Shown here one piece after another: positions 24,898 to 34,094 of a stretch of 64,000 nt of DNA (its first letter is position 1; every line of letters begins with the position of its first letter). The notes beneath the pieces were generated by a model that did not search any database, was not told the DNA's origin, and was given only the letters and a program-made list of their open reading frames with translations. This DNA is from SLHU01 sp009929975. Lineage in GTDB: Bacteria > Bacillota > Clostridia > Saccharofermentanales > UBA5734. The DNA lies in the NCBI GenBank assembly GCA_040776905.1, contig JAXGZQ010000001.1:434001-498000 (forward strand). Reading direction: 5' to 3'. The position numbers and the translations under genes were made by a program.

Positions 24898-25040
24898 TGT
24901 TTGTCGAGTGCATAGAAAAATACCCATTTGCGGAGTGTAACGGCTGATTTTGCCTTGCACTCGACAAACGGGTACTCGTAGGGTGTTCACCCAACAAACG
25001 GAAGATTTAAGTGTGTTCACACGGCAAACGGGAGTTCTCT
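24898..25040. repeat. 14-bp inverted repeat and short tandem hairpin repeats
   Basis: GTTTGTCGAGTGCA at about 24898 is matched by its exact inverse TGCACTCGACAAAC at about 24956. From there three imperfect units follow, each ending in (A/G)CAAACGG, two preceded by small self-complementary loops GGGTGTTCACCC and GTGTGTTCACAC. The minus-strand frame shows the repetition as VCRVNTL-like units, but there is no ribosome site or known domain, so a noncoding repeat is more likely. Confidence 0.5.
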
Positions 25041-25123
25041 GCTTCCAATCTCTCAGGATATAATACAATATGCTCTCGAAAGCATCTCGTTCCGCTTCAG
25101 AAATTGACCAAAGCATCGTCAGA

Positions 25124-25366
25124 TCAGTCTGTGAATTTAGCAGATCCTCCGACTCCGAAATATTTCTCAAAAAAGGCTTTTAACTTATCAATTACCGTTT
25201 GCTTTTTCTTTGTACGGTTACCGCCGCCAAAACGGCTCACCGGCGGCATAATTCTATCAATATCAGTGCCAACGGTTTTTATTTCACCTTCTCGGAACGA
25301 GTTCTCTAAGAAAATGCGAGTTTCTTCTGGCTTCAATTTCTCGTCCTGAATGATTGCCGTAGCCAT
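25124..25366 (-). pseudogene. hsdR: C-terminal fragment of type I restriction subunit R
   Basis: Roughly 80 residues matching in pattern the end of HsdR: FLENSFREGEIKTVGTDIDRIMPPVSRFGGGNRTKKKQTVIDKLKAFFEKYFG. No helicase or nuclease domain remains. It is joined directly to the 5' end of a yicC gene at about 25367, so an illegitimate recombination or deletion made the junction. No hsdM or hsdS is in the window. Confidence 0.75.
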
Positions 25367-25622
25367 CCGCGAGGGAATGATTGATCTTTACCTCAGCGGC
25401 CGCATCCTCTAGGGCCTCAATGGTGACAAACCCATCCACCTTGTCTCTGGATACCTTGGACTGGACGTAGGACTTCAGCTTTTCATCCAGAATATTATAT
25501 CCTCTGGTTGTCCGGGAGGAAAACTCAAAGTATCGGTGATTGACCGATTTAATCTCCACGAGAATGCCACGGCCCTCGGCGTCGCTTTCCGCCCGCCCAT
25601 AGCCAGTCATGCTTTTGATCAT
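25367..25622 (-). pseudogene. yicC: YicC family RNase, N-terminal fragment
   Basis: Starts MIKSMTGYGRAESDAEGRGILVE, the characteristic YicC N-terminus, and continues EIKSVNHRYFEFSSR...LDEKLKSYVQSKVSRDKVDGFVTIE before breaking at the hsdR scrap near residue 88. Complete YicC is about 290 residues, so the C-terminal domain is gone. YicC normally precedes gmk/rpoZ in Firmicutes, which are absent here. Confidence 0.8.
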
Positions 25623-25738
25623 TTTATCTCATCTCAATTCTATCGATGATAAACGAAATTACCCGTTGGGAAATTTCAAACATATCTTTTTTATTTTAAC
25701 AGCTTTCCGCCTGAATTGTCAACCGCTCTGACAGAATG

Positions 25739-27077
25739 GTTCTTTATCTAATTCCGTGAAAAGTTTAGGCGAGGAACGGAAGAGGGTAAGAAAGATGAAG
25801 ACGACCCACAGCAAGATAAATCATTATTCGGTATCCTTTAAATGTTCGAAATCCTCTGGCTTTCCGTTTGGCTGCCTGGATCAAGCTGTTCATCCCTTCT
25901 GCAAAAGCGTTAGTTAGCCGATGCTTGAAGTACTCTATTATTTCTGTTTGGTTTCTCCGAAGCGATCTTGCAACTTTCTTCATTGGCTCCAGCCGGCTAT
26001 GCATCATCCAACTTGTTAACCTTTTCAACACTCTTTCTGCTTCTACGATTGTTTGACACCGGTATAGGTCATCAAACTGCTGTACCATCTGGAATGCTCG
26101 GCCTGTCTTGGGATACTCCTGGCATAACGCCTGCATTGCCGCATTTTGTTGCTCGGTCATTCGTTTTTCAGGAATCATCAGCAACTTTCGCCCTGCTCTT
26201 TTACTTCGCGCATATTTCTTTCCCTGCTCATCCCTTCTCACTTCATCCATGCCATCGAGTACTATTTTTTTGACATGGAAATGGTCATACACAAGCTTGG
26301 CTTCGGGGAAGCAGATATCACAGGCCTTCTTGTACGTCGCCGATAGATCCATGCTCACATGTGTGATTCTGTTGCAGTCACCTTTGCGGGCGATGAAATC
26401 CAGTGAAAATCGCTCTACAGCCGCGATATCCCGCCCATTTTCCACACCGATGACCCGGTGGTGTTCGGGATCACCCACAACGGTCACGTAGCTTTGGCCG
26501 CGCTTAAACGAAGTTTCGTCCAGACTTAGTTGTTCCACAGCGCTCAAGTCTGTCTCTGCCACGGCTTTCTCCACCCAGTATTCCACAATATGCATGAGTG
26601 CCGTCCGGCTGATCCGAAGGATTTTGCGAGCTTCGTTCATGCTCATGGTTTCTGCCAACATCATCGCATAACCTTCAAACAGCAAGGTCTGTCTGGCGCC
26701 TTTACGAGCCCAAGGAGCGTCAACGACCCGTATGCCATGGGCTGGGCAGTCAATTCGTGGTCGCCGGCTGTGGATGTAGCATGGGTACATCACCACATCG
26801 GCATGACGCCAGGCTCGCTCGTCTTCTTCATCATCGTATCTCTTACACAGCTTCCCGCATTCAGGGCATGGATATTTCGCTGTTTTACTGCCTTCCACAT
26901 ATACATGTACGGCTTTGTCACGTGAATCAAATTCAGCTCGTGTCACTTTCCAGGGTTCTTTCAAACCAATCGATTTTTCAAACATTTCTACGAAGTTAAA
27001 TATTGCTTCCATTTTGCTCACCCTCCGTTTAGATGAACAAATTATACTCCTTCTTTCACGGAATTAGATAAAGAGCC
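25739..27077 (-). mobile_element. ISL3-family insertion sequence, intact
   Basis: 1339 bases. Terminal repeats GGTTCTTTATCTAATTCCGT and, inverted, GGCTCTTTATCTAATTCCGT differ at one base and extend further. The 8-base target duplication GACAGAAT is perfect on both sides (25731-25738 and 27078-27085). Removing it rejoins the upstream region of yicC with the sequence at 27086. Confidence 0.93.
25765..27012 (-). CDS. ISL3-family transposase
   Basis: About 415 residues. An N-terminal zinc finger (YPCPECGKLCKRYDD and later YIHSRRPRIDCPAHG) is followed by an HTH and the DDE_Tnp_ISL3 domain: LSLDETSFKRGQSYVTVV, HVSMDLSATYKKA, YDHFHVKKI, and AFAEGMNSLIQAAKRKARGFRTFKGY carrying the last acidic residue. 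The start three codons inside the longest frame is preferred because GGAGGG lies eight bases before it. It appears complete and, with intact ends, functional. Confidence 0.93.
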   Translation of the reverse strand: MEAIFNFVEMFEKSIGLKEPWKVTRAEFDSRDKAVHVYVEGSKTAKYPCPECGKLCKRYDDEEDERAWRHADVVMYPCYIHSRRPRIDCPAHGIRVVDAPWARKGARQTLLFEGYAMMLAETMSMNEARKILRISRTALMHIVEYWVEKAVAETDLSAVEQLSLDETSFKRGQSYVTVVGDPEHHRVIGVENGRDIAAVERFSLDFIARKGDCNRITHVSMDLSATYKKACDICFPEAKLVYDHFHVKKIVLDGMDEVRRDEQGKKYARSKRAGRKLLMIPEKRMTEQQNAAMQALCQEYPKTGRAFQMVQQFDDLYRCQTIVEAERVLKRLTSWMMHSRLEPMKKVARSLRRNQTEIIEYFKHRLTNAFAEGMNSLIQAAKRKARGFRTFKGYRIMIYLAVGRLHLSYPLPFLA

Positions 27078-27275
27078 GACAGAATCCGCCGTGCGGCAGA
27101 GTGGGAAGGCTCATATTTTTTCTTTGATTGGTTTCTTTTCGCTGAAACAGCCCGTTGATTCAGAGATTCCAGAGCGAGCAATCGGCTTCTCTCTCCGTGC
27201 TAATCCGACAATTTCAAATTTCTTTTGCTCATTTATGCTCCGTTATCGCCAATTTCGCCGGTTATGCCGCCAACA

Positions 27276-27327
27276 GAAAAAGGCCGAGATCCGGAATGTC
27301 ATCAAATTCCAAATCTCGCGCCTTTTC
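27276..27327 (-). terminator. Terminator of the glycyl radical enzyme operon
   Basis: On the minus strand AAGGCGCGAGAT..GGAAT pairs with ATTCC..ATCTCGGCCTT, a long interrupted stem, followed by TTTTTCTG. It lies about 160 bases after the stop of the glycyl radical enzyme gene. The opposite strand also has a short U-tract, so it may act both ways. The rest of 27086-27484 holds no gene. Confidence 0.6.
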
Positions 27328-27381
27328 TGACAGCTTCAAAATTCAGTTTTCGAGTTTAGGCCTCAAAAGGCGTCCTCCTTA

Positions 27382-27399
27382 GCCCGGCGGCCGCCGGGC
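27382..27399. repeat. 18-bp perfect GC palindrome
   Basis: GCCCGGCGGCCGCCGGGC is its own inverse complement. It lies about 85 bases after the glycyl radical enzyme stop codon, with no U-tract. Possibly mRNA-stabilising or a residual repeat. Confidence 0.5.
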
Positions 27400-27484
27400 A
27401 GGAGCGCTGGCCACCGCCTTCACTCGCTTTATCCAAAAGGTCTAAGAGGCTAAAATCCGCTGGCTGTACTGCAGCCCCGCGCCT

Positions 27485-29692
27485 TTACGCTCCTCCTTGG
27501 ATCAAAATCCTGTCTACAACCAGTTTTCTGAATTCTGGAGAAAGGGAACAGAAATAAGCGGTGAATCCGGTAACCCGTACTACCAAATCAGGATACTTGG
27601 AGGGATCCTTATCCGCCTCTAAAATCTGCTGGCCATTTACAATATTGATATTCAGCAGCGTGGCGCCCTGTTCAAATAATGTCAAAATATAGTCGGCTAT
27701 TTTTTGTACCGCCTCGTCCCCGCGCCCCATGCCAGGATCAAGCTCCAGCTGCACCGGCGCTGTATTGCCATAGCCCGGCTGTACCGCGCAAATCGAGTTG
27801 CTCATAGCGGTTAGAGCGCCATCCTTCCGAAAACCGGGATGCGGGTTGGCGCCGTGATTAATAGGCTCGAAAGCGTGGCGTCCATTTGGGGTAGCGCCCA
27901 CCTGCTTTCCGAGCGTAATGGTGTTGGACCAGCTGAACCAGCCAGGAATAAACTCATAGCTCGGATATTTTTCGCTGACCGCCCGCACCTGCTCGGAGTA
28001 GGATTTGGAAATTCTTACCGCCCACTGATCGCTGATGGTATTTCCGCCTCCATACCGGGAGCTGTGAGACAGCATCTGATGCACAAGCTCTCCGCCCTCG
28101 TCCTGAAAATCTGTTTTTAAGTGGTGATACAGCGCTGGCCAGTCGATCCGTTTTTCCTCCTCGACCCGCTGCTGCAAGGCGCCAAAGGAATCCGCTACTG
28201 TCGCAATGGCAGAGCCATCCATGCACAGATTGTAATACATAGCGCCGCCGCAAGTCATATCCAGACCCTTTTCAACAGGGCCATGGCTGATCAGGTTCAG
28301 CATCAGCTCCGGCTCGTTATACTGCTGATACTTTAAATGGAAATCCAAGCCCTCAGCGGTTACCTCCACCGCACGAGCCATATGTTTTTGATACAGCTCC
28401 CACAGCCGTTCCGTAGAATAGGGACCTTCCTGGCTCATCATCTCATCCAGCGCCACCTCAAACACCTTGGCACTGTTAATTTTCACACAGTCGTTTAAGC
28501 TGTACTCAAGGCCCGGAAGGCTCATCCAGTGGCAACCCACCGCGATTCTCCGCCTTGCCAGCGACTCTGGATAACCTAGTCTCATAAAGCCTGCGTTTAA
28601 CGCTTCGTCTCCTGAGAAGCGGGGCCATCCATTTTTATTTTTGAACAGGTAATCTACCGCTTTATGCAAAAATTCCCGGTCAATATTTCTATCAACTCTT
28701 ACAGTGATATTACACGCAGAATCCAGCTTGTCGGCACCTTCCAAAACCATATAGCTGAACTCGCTCAGCAAGGGCTTTCCATTTTCATCCGTCCCGCCGA
28801 TCTGGTAATAGTGGGGGTCGTTCAGCAGCAGGCAGGCGATGTAGAAGATCGCCTCGTCTCTGGTAATCCTCCCAGCCTCCAAGTCAGCATCGTAATACTG
28901 CTTCAGTACCTCATCCAATTGGAATCCCGCGCCGTCTCTGTTGTAGGTTCGGCTGGCCATATTGAACCAGCATACCCACTGGCAGGCTTCGCGCATGGTT
29001 TTAGGCGCACCATTCAGAATATTGCGGTTTACCTGGACCATTTGCCGCAGGTTCTCCTTCAAAACCGGATGGCGTTCCACCTCGGCCATCCTCTCACCTT
29101 CCGCTATCGCCCGAGAGATCCAGTTTTGAATTCCCCGGATCACCAATTCCTCCGCGTCGTAAAATTCCGCGTGCTCCGGATGCTTTTTCCGGTAAAACGC
29201 AAGCTTTTCCAGCAAGCCGCCCCAGCCTAAGCTTAACCCAAGCTGGTAATCGCCGCCGAAATGAGCATCGGAACCGATGCCGGAAACGATGCCGTAAAGC
29301 TTTTGCTCCGGCTTCAAATAATCATAAGAAAAGTTTGGATTCCAATGCAACCCCTTTTCTGGTGATTTTTCTTCAAACCAAATCATGCTGAACATCCAGC
29401 GGCAGGAAAACGCATCCACCGGGTCAATGTAGACCGGATGCTCGCTCATCAGCTTATGGAAGTTTTTGCTCCAGCCGTCATAGCCATACCAGGAACCGTT
29501 TTCATGGTTGGGAATGCAGTGAAATTGATAATTTTCAGGAGCCGGAATGCTTCCGTAATCATCGCCATCCTGATACACCTTCATCTTGGATTTGATCTGA
29601 GTTTCCTCCAACTTTCTCTGCTTCAAAATCTTAATCCTGTCGTCATACCCCATAGGCGTATCCGGCTTAAAGATATTAATTCTGTTGACCAT
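27485..29692 (-). CDS. Glycyl radical enzyme with atypical GCHW active site
   Basis: 735 residues, slightly shorter than pyruvate formate-lyase (about 760) and the diol dehydratase group (about 790). The glycyl radical loop is VRVTGFTAYF (Gly709), where RVxGY is usual. The thiyl cysteine is Cys387 in VGCHWMSLPG; most dehydratase and decarboxylase members have GCxE with a catalytic Glu, replaced here by Trp389. It must be activated by the radical SAM enzyme 19 bases upstream. Its operon encodes three sugar-type oxidoreductases and an isomerase, so the substrate is probably a sugar- or polyol-derived compound. AAAGGAAGAG precedes the ATG. The reaction cannot be named from sequence. Confidence 0.9.
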   Translation of the reverse strand: MVNRINIFKPDTPMGYDDRIKILKQRKLEETQIKSKMKVYQDGDDYGSIPAPENYQFHCIPNHENGSWYGYDGWSKNFHKLMSEHPVYIDPVDAFSCRWMFSMIWFEEKSPEKGLHWNPNFSYDYLKPEQKLYGIVSGIGSDAHFGGDYQLGLSLGWGGLLEKLAFYRKKHPEHAEFYDAEELVIRGIQNWISRAIAEGERMAEVERHPVLKENLRQMVQVNRNILNGAPKTMREACQWVCWFNMASRTYNRDGAGFQLDEVLKQYYDADLEAGRITRDEAIFYIACLLLNDPHYYQIGGTDENGKPLLSEFSYMVLEGADKLDSACNITVRVDRNIDREFLHKAVDYLFKNKNGWPRFSGDEALNAGFMRLGYPESLARRRIAVGCHWMSLPGLEYSLNDCVKINSAKVFEVALDEMMSQEGPYSTERLWELYQKHMARAVEVTAEGLDFHLKYQQYNEPELMLNLISHGPVEKGLDMTCGGAMYYNLCMDGSAIATVADSFGALQQRVEEEKRIDWPALYHHLKTDFQDEGGELVHQMLSHSSRYGGGNTISDQWAVRISKSYSEQVRAVSEKYPSYEFIPGWFSWSNTITLGKQVGATPNGRHAFEPINHGANPHPGFRKDGALTAMSNSICAVQPGYGNTAPVQLELDPGMGRGDEAVQKIADYILTLFEQGATLLNINIVNGQQILEADKDPSKYPDLVVRVTGFTAYFCSLSPEFRKLVVDRILIQGGA

Positions 29693-29711
29693 AAAGCTCT
29701 TCCTTTCTCTT

Positions 29712-30614
29712 TCAGCCTACTCTCACAGGAAGCCCGGATTTCCGCTTCGCGACCTGCTCCAGGCTCTCGGCACCCTCTGTCTTGGTGGGACGGGTTCCGG
29801 CAAAATCATTTTTCACCTGCAAGGCGTCGTATTTACTTTCTCCCAAAGGATTGAACAGCAGAAGCTCGTAATACTGCGCGCCGCCTAAACCGCCTACGTA
29901 TTCCGCGATATTTCCGATTTCCTCCTCGTTGTCGTTTACGCCTGGGATAACCGGAGTCCGCACCAAATAGGGTTTTCCGGAATCCGCAATTCTTTTCGCA
30001 TTTTCCAGGATGCGCTGATTACTGACTCCGGTCCATTTTTTATGAGCACTGCTGTCAAAAACCTTAATATCAAACATGACCAAATCCACAAAGGGCATCA
30101 GGCTTTCATAAACGCTCCAGGGAGCGTATAAGTTCGTTTCAATGGCGGTAGAAATATTCTCGTTCTTCAGAGCTTTCAGCAGTTCTACAGCAAATTCAGG
30201 CTGTGAGGATACCTCGCCACCGGAAAGCGTCACGCCTCCGCCTGAGTTCCGATAATAGCCTCGGTCCTGCAAAATCTCAGACATGACCTCTTCCACAGTC
30301 ATCTCTTTTCCAGACATCACCAAAGCTCCAGTAAAGCAATTTTGAGCACAGGCACCGCAGTCGGTACACACGGATCGGTCATAATGCAGCATACCGTTTT
30401 CTATGGTTCTGGCTCCCGCCTTGCACGCCTTTACACAGGCACCGCAGCCAATGCAGTTTTTCGGATACACCATCAACTGCGGCTTGACAGAGAGAGTTTC
30501 CGGATTATGGCACCATTTGCACGCCATATTGCATCCTTTGAAAAATACCGTGGTGCGTATTCCCGGCCCATCCTTCAGCGAAAATCGTTCAATTTCTGTG
30601 ATAACACCTTTCAT
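29712..30614 (-). CDS. Glycyl-radical enzyme activating enzyme
   Basis: 300 residues. Radical SAM activase: EIERFSLKDGPGIRTTVFFKGCNMACKWCHNPE contains the CxxxCxxC motif (Cys28, Cys32, Cys35). It is followed by a ferredoxin-like insert with two 4Fe-4S motifs (CIGCGACVKAC and CTDCGACAQNC), typical of activases of the dehydratase class rather than PflA. TLSGGEVSSQPEF is the GGE motif. The start 13 codons inside the longest frame has the better ribosome site. It installs the Gly709 radical in the next gene's product, and the two are 19 bases apart. Confidence 0.93.
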   Translation of the reverse strand: MKGVITEIERFSLKDGPGIRTTVFFKGCNMACKWCHNPETLSVKPQLMVYPKNCIGCGACVKACKAGARTIENGMLHYDRSVCTDCGACAQNCFTGALVMSGKEMTVEEVMSEILQDRGYYRNSGGGVTLSGGEVSSQPEFAVELLKALKNENISTAIETNLYAPWSVYESLMPFVDLVMFDIKVFDSSAHKKWTGVSNQRILENAKRIADSGKPYLVRTPVIPGVNDNEEEIGNIAEYVGGLGGAQYYELLLFNPLGESKYDALQVKNDFAGTRPTKTEGAESLEQVAKRKSGLPVRVG

Positions 30615-30676
30615 TTCCTGTTCCCCTTTCTTTGGGATTGTTGCGCCACGCAAACAGGGGAGACCTTTCCCCTCAG

Positions 30677-30728
30677 GCGGCGCCCCCCTGCTGCGTTGGA
30701 TACTCGAGACGCAGCAGTGGAGCGCCGC
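30677..30728. other. GC-rich intercistronic stem-loop
   Basis: GCGGCGC...CTGCTGCGT (30677-30695) pairs with ACGCAGCAG...GCGCCGC (30709-30728) around a short loop. It lies between the oxidoreductase and activase genes, without a U-tract. It may protect or separate the activase/enzyme part of the transcript and so set different expression levels. Confidence 0.55.
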
Positions 30729-30765
30729 GCCATATTCTATTATAACCTCCTCAAGCTGCTTAGGA

Positions 30766-31893
30766 TTACCGGCCCAGTTCCTGGAAGGTAACCTCTCTTC
30801 CCAGCCGGGCAGACTTGTAAAAGGCCTCGATCATGGACACCACATTCATAACCTCATCCTTCTGGATCGGATATTCCTCTATGGTCATTTCTCCGTTGAG
30901 CACCTTCAAAATGTAGTCCATTTCGTGAATATGTCCGGTAAAATCTGAAAGCTCAGAATAAGGATCGGGGAAAACCCTGGGAATAACATCCGTCTGGTAA
31001 ACGCCCTGGGTAGTCATCAGCTTCAAGCCGTCGTCGCCGATGGTGAGTCCTCCCTTATCGCCGCAGATACTTACCGTATTGTTGTTGGGAAGATTCAGCG
31101 CCCACGAAATTTTAAAAGTAACGGTCATGCCGTTGTCCAGACGAATGTATCCGTTGGCGAACTCCTCAACGTCAAATTCCTTCATATCAAATTTTCTTGG
31201 CGTAAACAAACCAGTAGGCGCTCCGCTTTCCGCATTGGAAAATTCAATATTTTTTTCCTTGTTGACAATCTTGGTTACCGCACTTCCGCTGACTGCCACC
31301 ATTTTCGGGTTTCCGGATAGATACATCAAATAGTCGCACATATGGACGCCCAAATCACAAAAAGCACCACCCACGTTTTCCTTCGCCATATGGAACATTC
31401 CCCATCTCGGAACACCGCGGCGTCTAACCAAATTCAAATCTGCATAATAGATTTCGCCCAGGCATCCGCTCTGCGCCAGGCTGGCAGCCGCTTTGAAATT
31501 GTCGGTAAAGCGCAGAGACTGGATTACGAACAGATGCCTGCCGGCCTGATCCGCCGCGCGGAACATTTCTTCGGCATCTGCGCAGTTCATCGCCACGGGC
31601 TTTTCACAAACCACGTGGCAGCCTGCCCGGAAGCCGGCCAGGGTATACTCCTTGTGGTAGGCATTGGGAGTACATACCGAGATAATATCCGGTTTTTCTT
31701 CTTCCAGCATTTTGTAGGGATCCACATAATACTTGGGAATCCCATGCCGCTCGGCAGTTTCTCTCGCCGCTTCCTCCCGGATATCCGCCACGGCTACGAT
31801 TTTCACCTTATCTCCCATAGCTTTATAGGCGGGAATATGCGCCGCATTACAGATCATGCCATTGCCGATAATCGCAACTTTATATTGTTTCAT
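30766..31893 (-). CDS. Gfo/Idh/MocA family oxidoreductase
   Basis: 375 residues from the ATG behind GAGGAG; 33 extra codons upstream have no ribosome site. Rossmann start YKVAIIGNGMICNAAHIPAYK, catalytic EKPVAMNCADAEE, and GGAFCDLGVHMCDYLMYL for the substrate domain. NAD(P)-dependent sugar or cyclitol oxidation is the family role. It is the third oxidoreductase in the operon order and lies 118 bases after the isomerase gene. A GC-rich hairpin separates it from the activase. Confidence 0.9.
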   Translation of the reverse strand: MKQYKVAIIGNGMICNAAHIPAYKAMGDKVKIVAVADIREEAARETAERHGIPKYYVDPYKMLEEEKPDIISVCTPNAYHKEYTLAGFRAGCHVVCEKPVAMNCADAEEMFRAADQAGRHLFVIQSLRFTDNFKAAASLAQSGCLGEIYYADLNLVRRRGVPRWGMFHMAKENVGGAFCDLGVHMCDYLMYLSGNPKMVAVSGSAVTKIVNKEKNIEFSNAESGAPTGLFTPRKFDMKEFDVEEFANGYIRLDNGMTVTFKISWALNLPNNNTVSICGDKGGLTIGDDGLKLMTTQGVYQTDVIPRVFPDPYSELSDFTGHIHEMDYILKVLNGEMTIEEYPIQKDEVMNVVSMIEAFYKSARLGREVTFQELGR

Positions 31894-32010
31894 TATGTTC
31901 TCCTCTGTTTCTGAATCTAAAAGTGTTTTCACCGAGCCGACCTTTGCCGTTTTGAAGGCCGACCCGTATCTTTTACAATGGTGTCGAAACATCGCGCCGA
32001 CAGAAGAAAA

Positions 32011-32898
32011 TTAATATTCTCCCGCCAGGCAAAGCTTCAGATGATCCAGCGCCTGCTTATTATAGCGGCGGGGATTATCCGTAAACTCCAGCTCAACCGA
32101 CAAATTGCCGTCATAGCCGACATTCTTCAGTGCCTGGATTACCGCGGTATAATCGCAGATGCCGCATCCCGCAGGGATATTGTTCCGAGAAACCGCGTCG
32201 CTGTCCTTGCAGTGAACGTTGAAAATATGCTCGCCGCCTAGCATATAGATGGTCCATTCCGGGTCGATATGCTGCATAATCAGATGGTTGGTATCCAGTT
32301 GGATGCCAAAATCAGGGTCATTAATATCCTCCAGCATTTTGAGCATCGCATGAGGAGTAGAAACCATGGAATACGGGAAGCACTCTACGGACATCCGCAG
32401 CCCATATTTTTTGGCGATTTGCAGGCACTTGCGGAAGCTTTCCATCAAGGTTTCCCAATCTTTCTGATAGCAGTAGTCGGCCGGCATATGATAGCCTTGC
32501 TTGATCGCCGGAGCCGCAGGATTGAATTTCCAGGGAGTCGCTCCGCAAGGCATAGGCACCAGAGTGGATACAATTTTGCAACCGATCCATTTCGCCGCTT
32601 GCGCAGCCTTTTCAAAATGCTTGAGACAGTTTTCCCGCTTTTCACAGCTGCAGGCGTTCCATTCGAAATCTTGAAAAACGAAAACATTGGGTTCCAGTCC
32701 AATGGATCTGGAATGCTCTCCCAGCGCCTTGCAGGCTTCCTCGGTAAAGAACTCGTCTAAGGCTTCGGGCGTCCCCAGATAATCCACACCCTCAAAACCC
32801 AGGCCGCGGATCTGATCTGCAATTTTAATTAAAGAATCCCCTTCAGGCATATCCTCCGGGATCGGCGTCCAGCCCCAGGATACATTTGCTAATTTCAT
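32011..32898 (-). CDS. Sugar phosphate isomerase/epimerase-like TIM barrel
   Basis: 295 residues. Xylose-isomerase-like TIM barrel (AP-endonuclease 2 superfamily): GLGFEGVDYLGT, then SVECFPYSMV (metal-binding Glu), GIQLDTNHLIM (Asp, His), HIFNVHCKDSD (His, Asp) and VELEF (last Glu). Such enzymes isomerise or epimerise ketoses, or act with Gfo/Idh/MocA partners in inositol and glycoside breakdown. GGAGG stands before two adjacent ATGs; the second has better spacing. It is 32 bases after the preceding oxidoreductase gene. Confidence 0.88.
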   Translation of the reverse strand: MKLANVSWGWTPIPEDMPEGDSLIKIADQIRGLGFEGVDYLGTPEALDEFFTEEACKALGEHSRSIGLEPNVFVFQDFEWNACSCEKRENCLKHFEKAAQAAKWIGCKIVSTLVPMPCGATPWKFNPAAPAIKQGYHMPADYCYQKDWETLMESFRKCLQIAKKYGLRMSVECFPYSMVSTPHAMLKMLEDINDPDFGIQLDTNHLIMQHIDPEWTIYMLGGEHIFNVHCKDSDAVSRNNIPAGCGICDYTAVIQALKNVGYDGNLSVELEFTDNPRRYNKQALDHLKLCLAGEY

Positions 32899-32930
32899 CA
32901 TCTTTCCTCCCATTGATATTGATTTATTTT

Positions 32931-34058
32931 TTATCCAATCGTCCAGCAAGGAGTTTTTACCTCCTCCATTTTCAACGACCGGCTGGAACGGAGACCCGCG
33001 TCCAGCATTGCCGCTGACCAAAGATTATTATTCAAATCCATGGTAGCATGCAGAGGCTCTCCAGTCTCAAGATGGTGGAACACTTCTTCCGCTAAATTTG
33101 ACCTGCCAGCAGGCAGAGGATAATCGTCGGAACTGTATACCTCATTGGGGGTGGTGGAATATCTGTCGTGATACACGCTCACATTAGCATGAATCCCATG
33201 GTCGCCCCCATTTTCCACAATCAAAGCGCCCTTTTCTCCCCAAACGATAGGTCCTGAATCGTAGCCGCTGCTGACTGTGTTCCAGGTTCCCTCCAAAATT
33301 GAAACCGCTTCGGGATACCGAACCATCAGAGAAGCGTAATCCTCCGCGTCGCCAAACCGGTGGTTAAAATTGGCTTTCAGCCCGTAGACTCCCAGCGGCT
33401 TCTCTCCCAGATACCAGTTAGAGAGGATGGTACCGTAGCAGCAGTAATCCAGCATGCTTCCGCCGCCGGCAGCCACCTGATGCCACCATTCCTTGCCCAT
33501 CTGGCGATCCGTCATAACCTGGCCGTAAGAAAACGGTCCCAGGGAATCCGGGTTCCGAAATTGGAAACGATATACTTTGCCGATCACGCCCTCGCTTACC
33601 AGCTTCTGTCCTAACCGAACACTTGCTTGCCAGGTAGTCGGCCAGTTAATGATACAATCCGCTTTACCGATTCGGGAGGCCCGTGCGATGGCCATAGCAT
33701 GCTCTGTAGAATAGGCCAGCGGCTTCTCCACAATTACATGAATGCCCCTCATCAGGATTTCCGGAATAACGGTTCCATGATATGCGTTCTCGCAGTTTAC
33801 CAGCACCAGGTCCGGCTTCAGCTCCAATAGCTGCTGATAATCCTCAAACACCTCAGTAAAGCCGCATTGCTCCTGGCATAGCTTTAAGTTCATGCTGCGG
33901 CTGGAGCTCTCAAAGTATTCTGATTCCACCATTGGCTTCACATCTGCGGCTCCGATCCATTCCACCCGCTCCGGCATGGTTAAAAAAGGTTTAATCTGAT
34001 CCAAGACATGCATATGGGCAAAGCCCACTAATCCAATGCGATATTTCTTTTTCATCAT
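32931..34058 (-). CDS. Gfo/Idh/MocA family oxidoreductase
   Basis: 375 residues. YRIGLVGFAHMHVLDQ begins the Rossmann fold, with the GxxHxH variant in place of GxGxxG, IVEKPLAYSTEHA holds the catalytic Lys, and AAGGGSMLDYCCYGTILSNWYLG is the substrate-domain motif, in which the usual His is not in place. It is the second gene of the operon. Distinct enough from its two neighbours to act on a different intermediate, so the three may work in sequence. Confidence 0.88.
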   Translation of the reverse strand: MMKKKYRIGLVGFAHMHVLDQIKPFLTMPERVEWIGAADVKPMVESEYFESSSRSMNLKLCQEQCGFTEVFEDYQQLLELKPDLVLVNCENAYHGTVIPEILMRGIHVIVEKPLAYSTEHAMAIARASRIGKADCIINWPTTWQASVRLGQKLVSEGVIGKVYRFQFRNPDSLGPFSYGQVMTDRQMGKEWWHQVAAGGGSMLDYCCYGTILSNWYLGEKPLGVYGLKANFNHRFGDAEDYASLMVRYPEAVSILEGTWNTVSSGYDSGPIVWGEKGALIVENGGDHGIHANVSVYHDRYSTTPNEVYSSDDYPLPAGRSNLAEEVFHHLETGEPLHATMDLNNNLWSAAMLDAGLRSSRSLKMEEVKTPCWTIG

Positions 34059-34094
34059 CGTTTACCTCATTTACTATGTATTCAAGCCCACTTC

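Noticed and set aside
24950..25040. CRISPR-like array
   Set aside because: Units are short, diverged and only three in number, with no spacers of uniform length and no cas genes.
24865..25170. Minus-strand frame with repeated VCRVNTL units
   Set aside because: The repetition follows from noncoding hairpin repeats; there is no ribosome site and it overlaps two terminator-like structures and the hsdR scrap.
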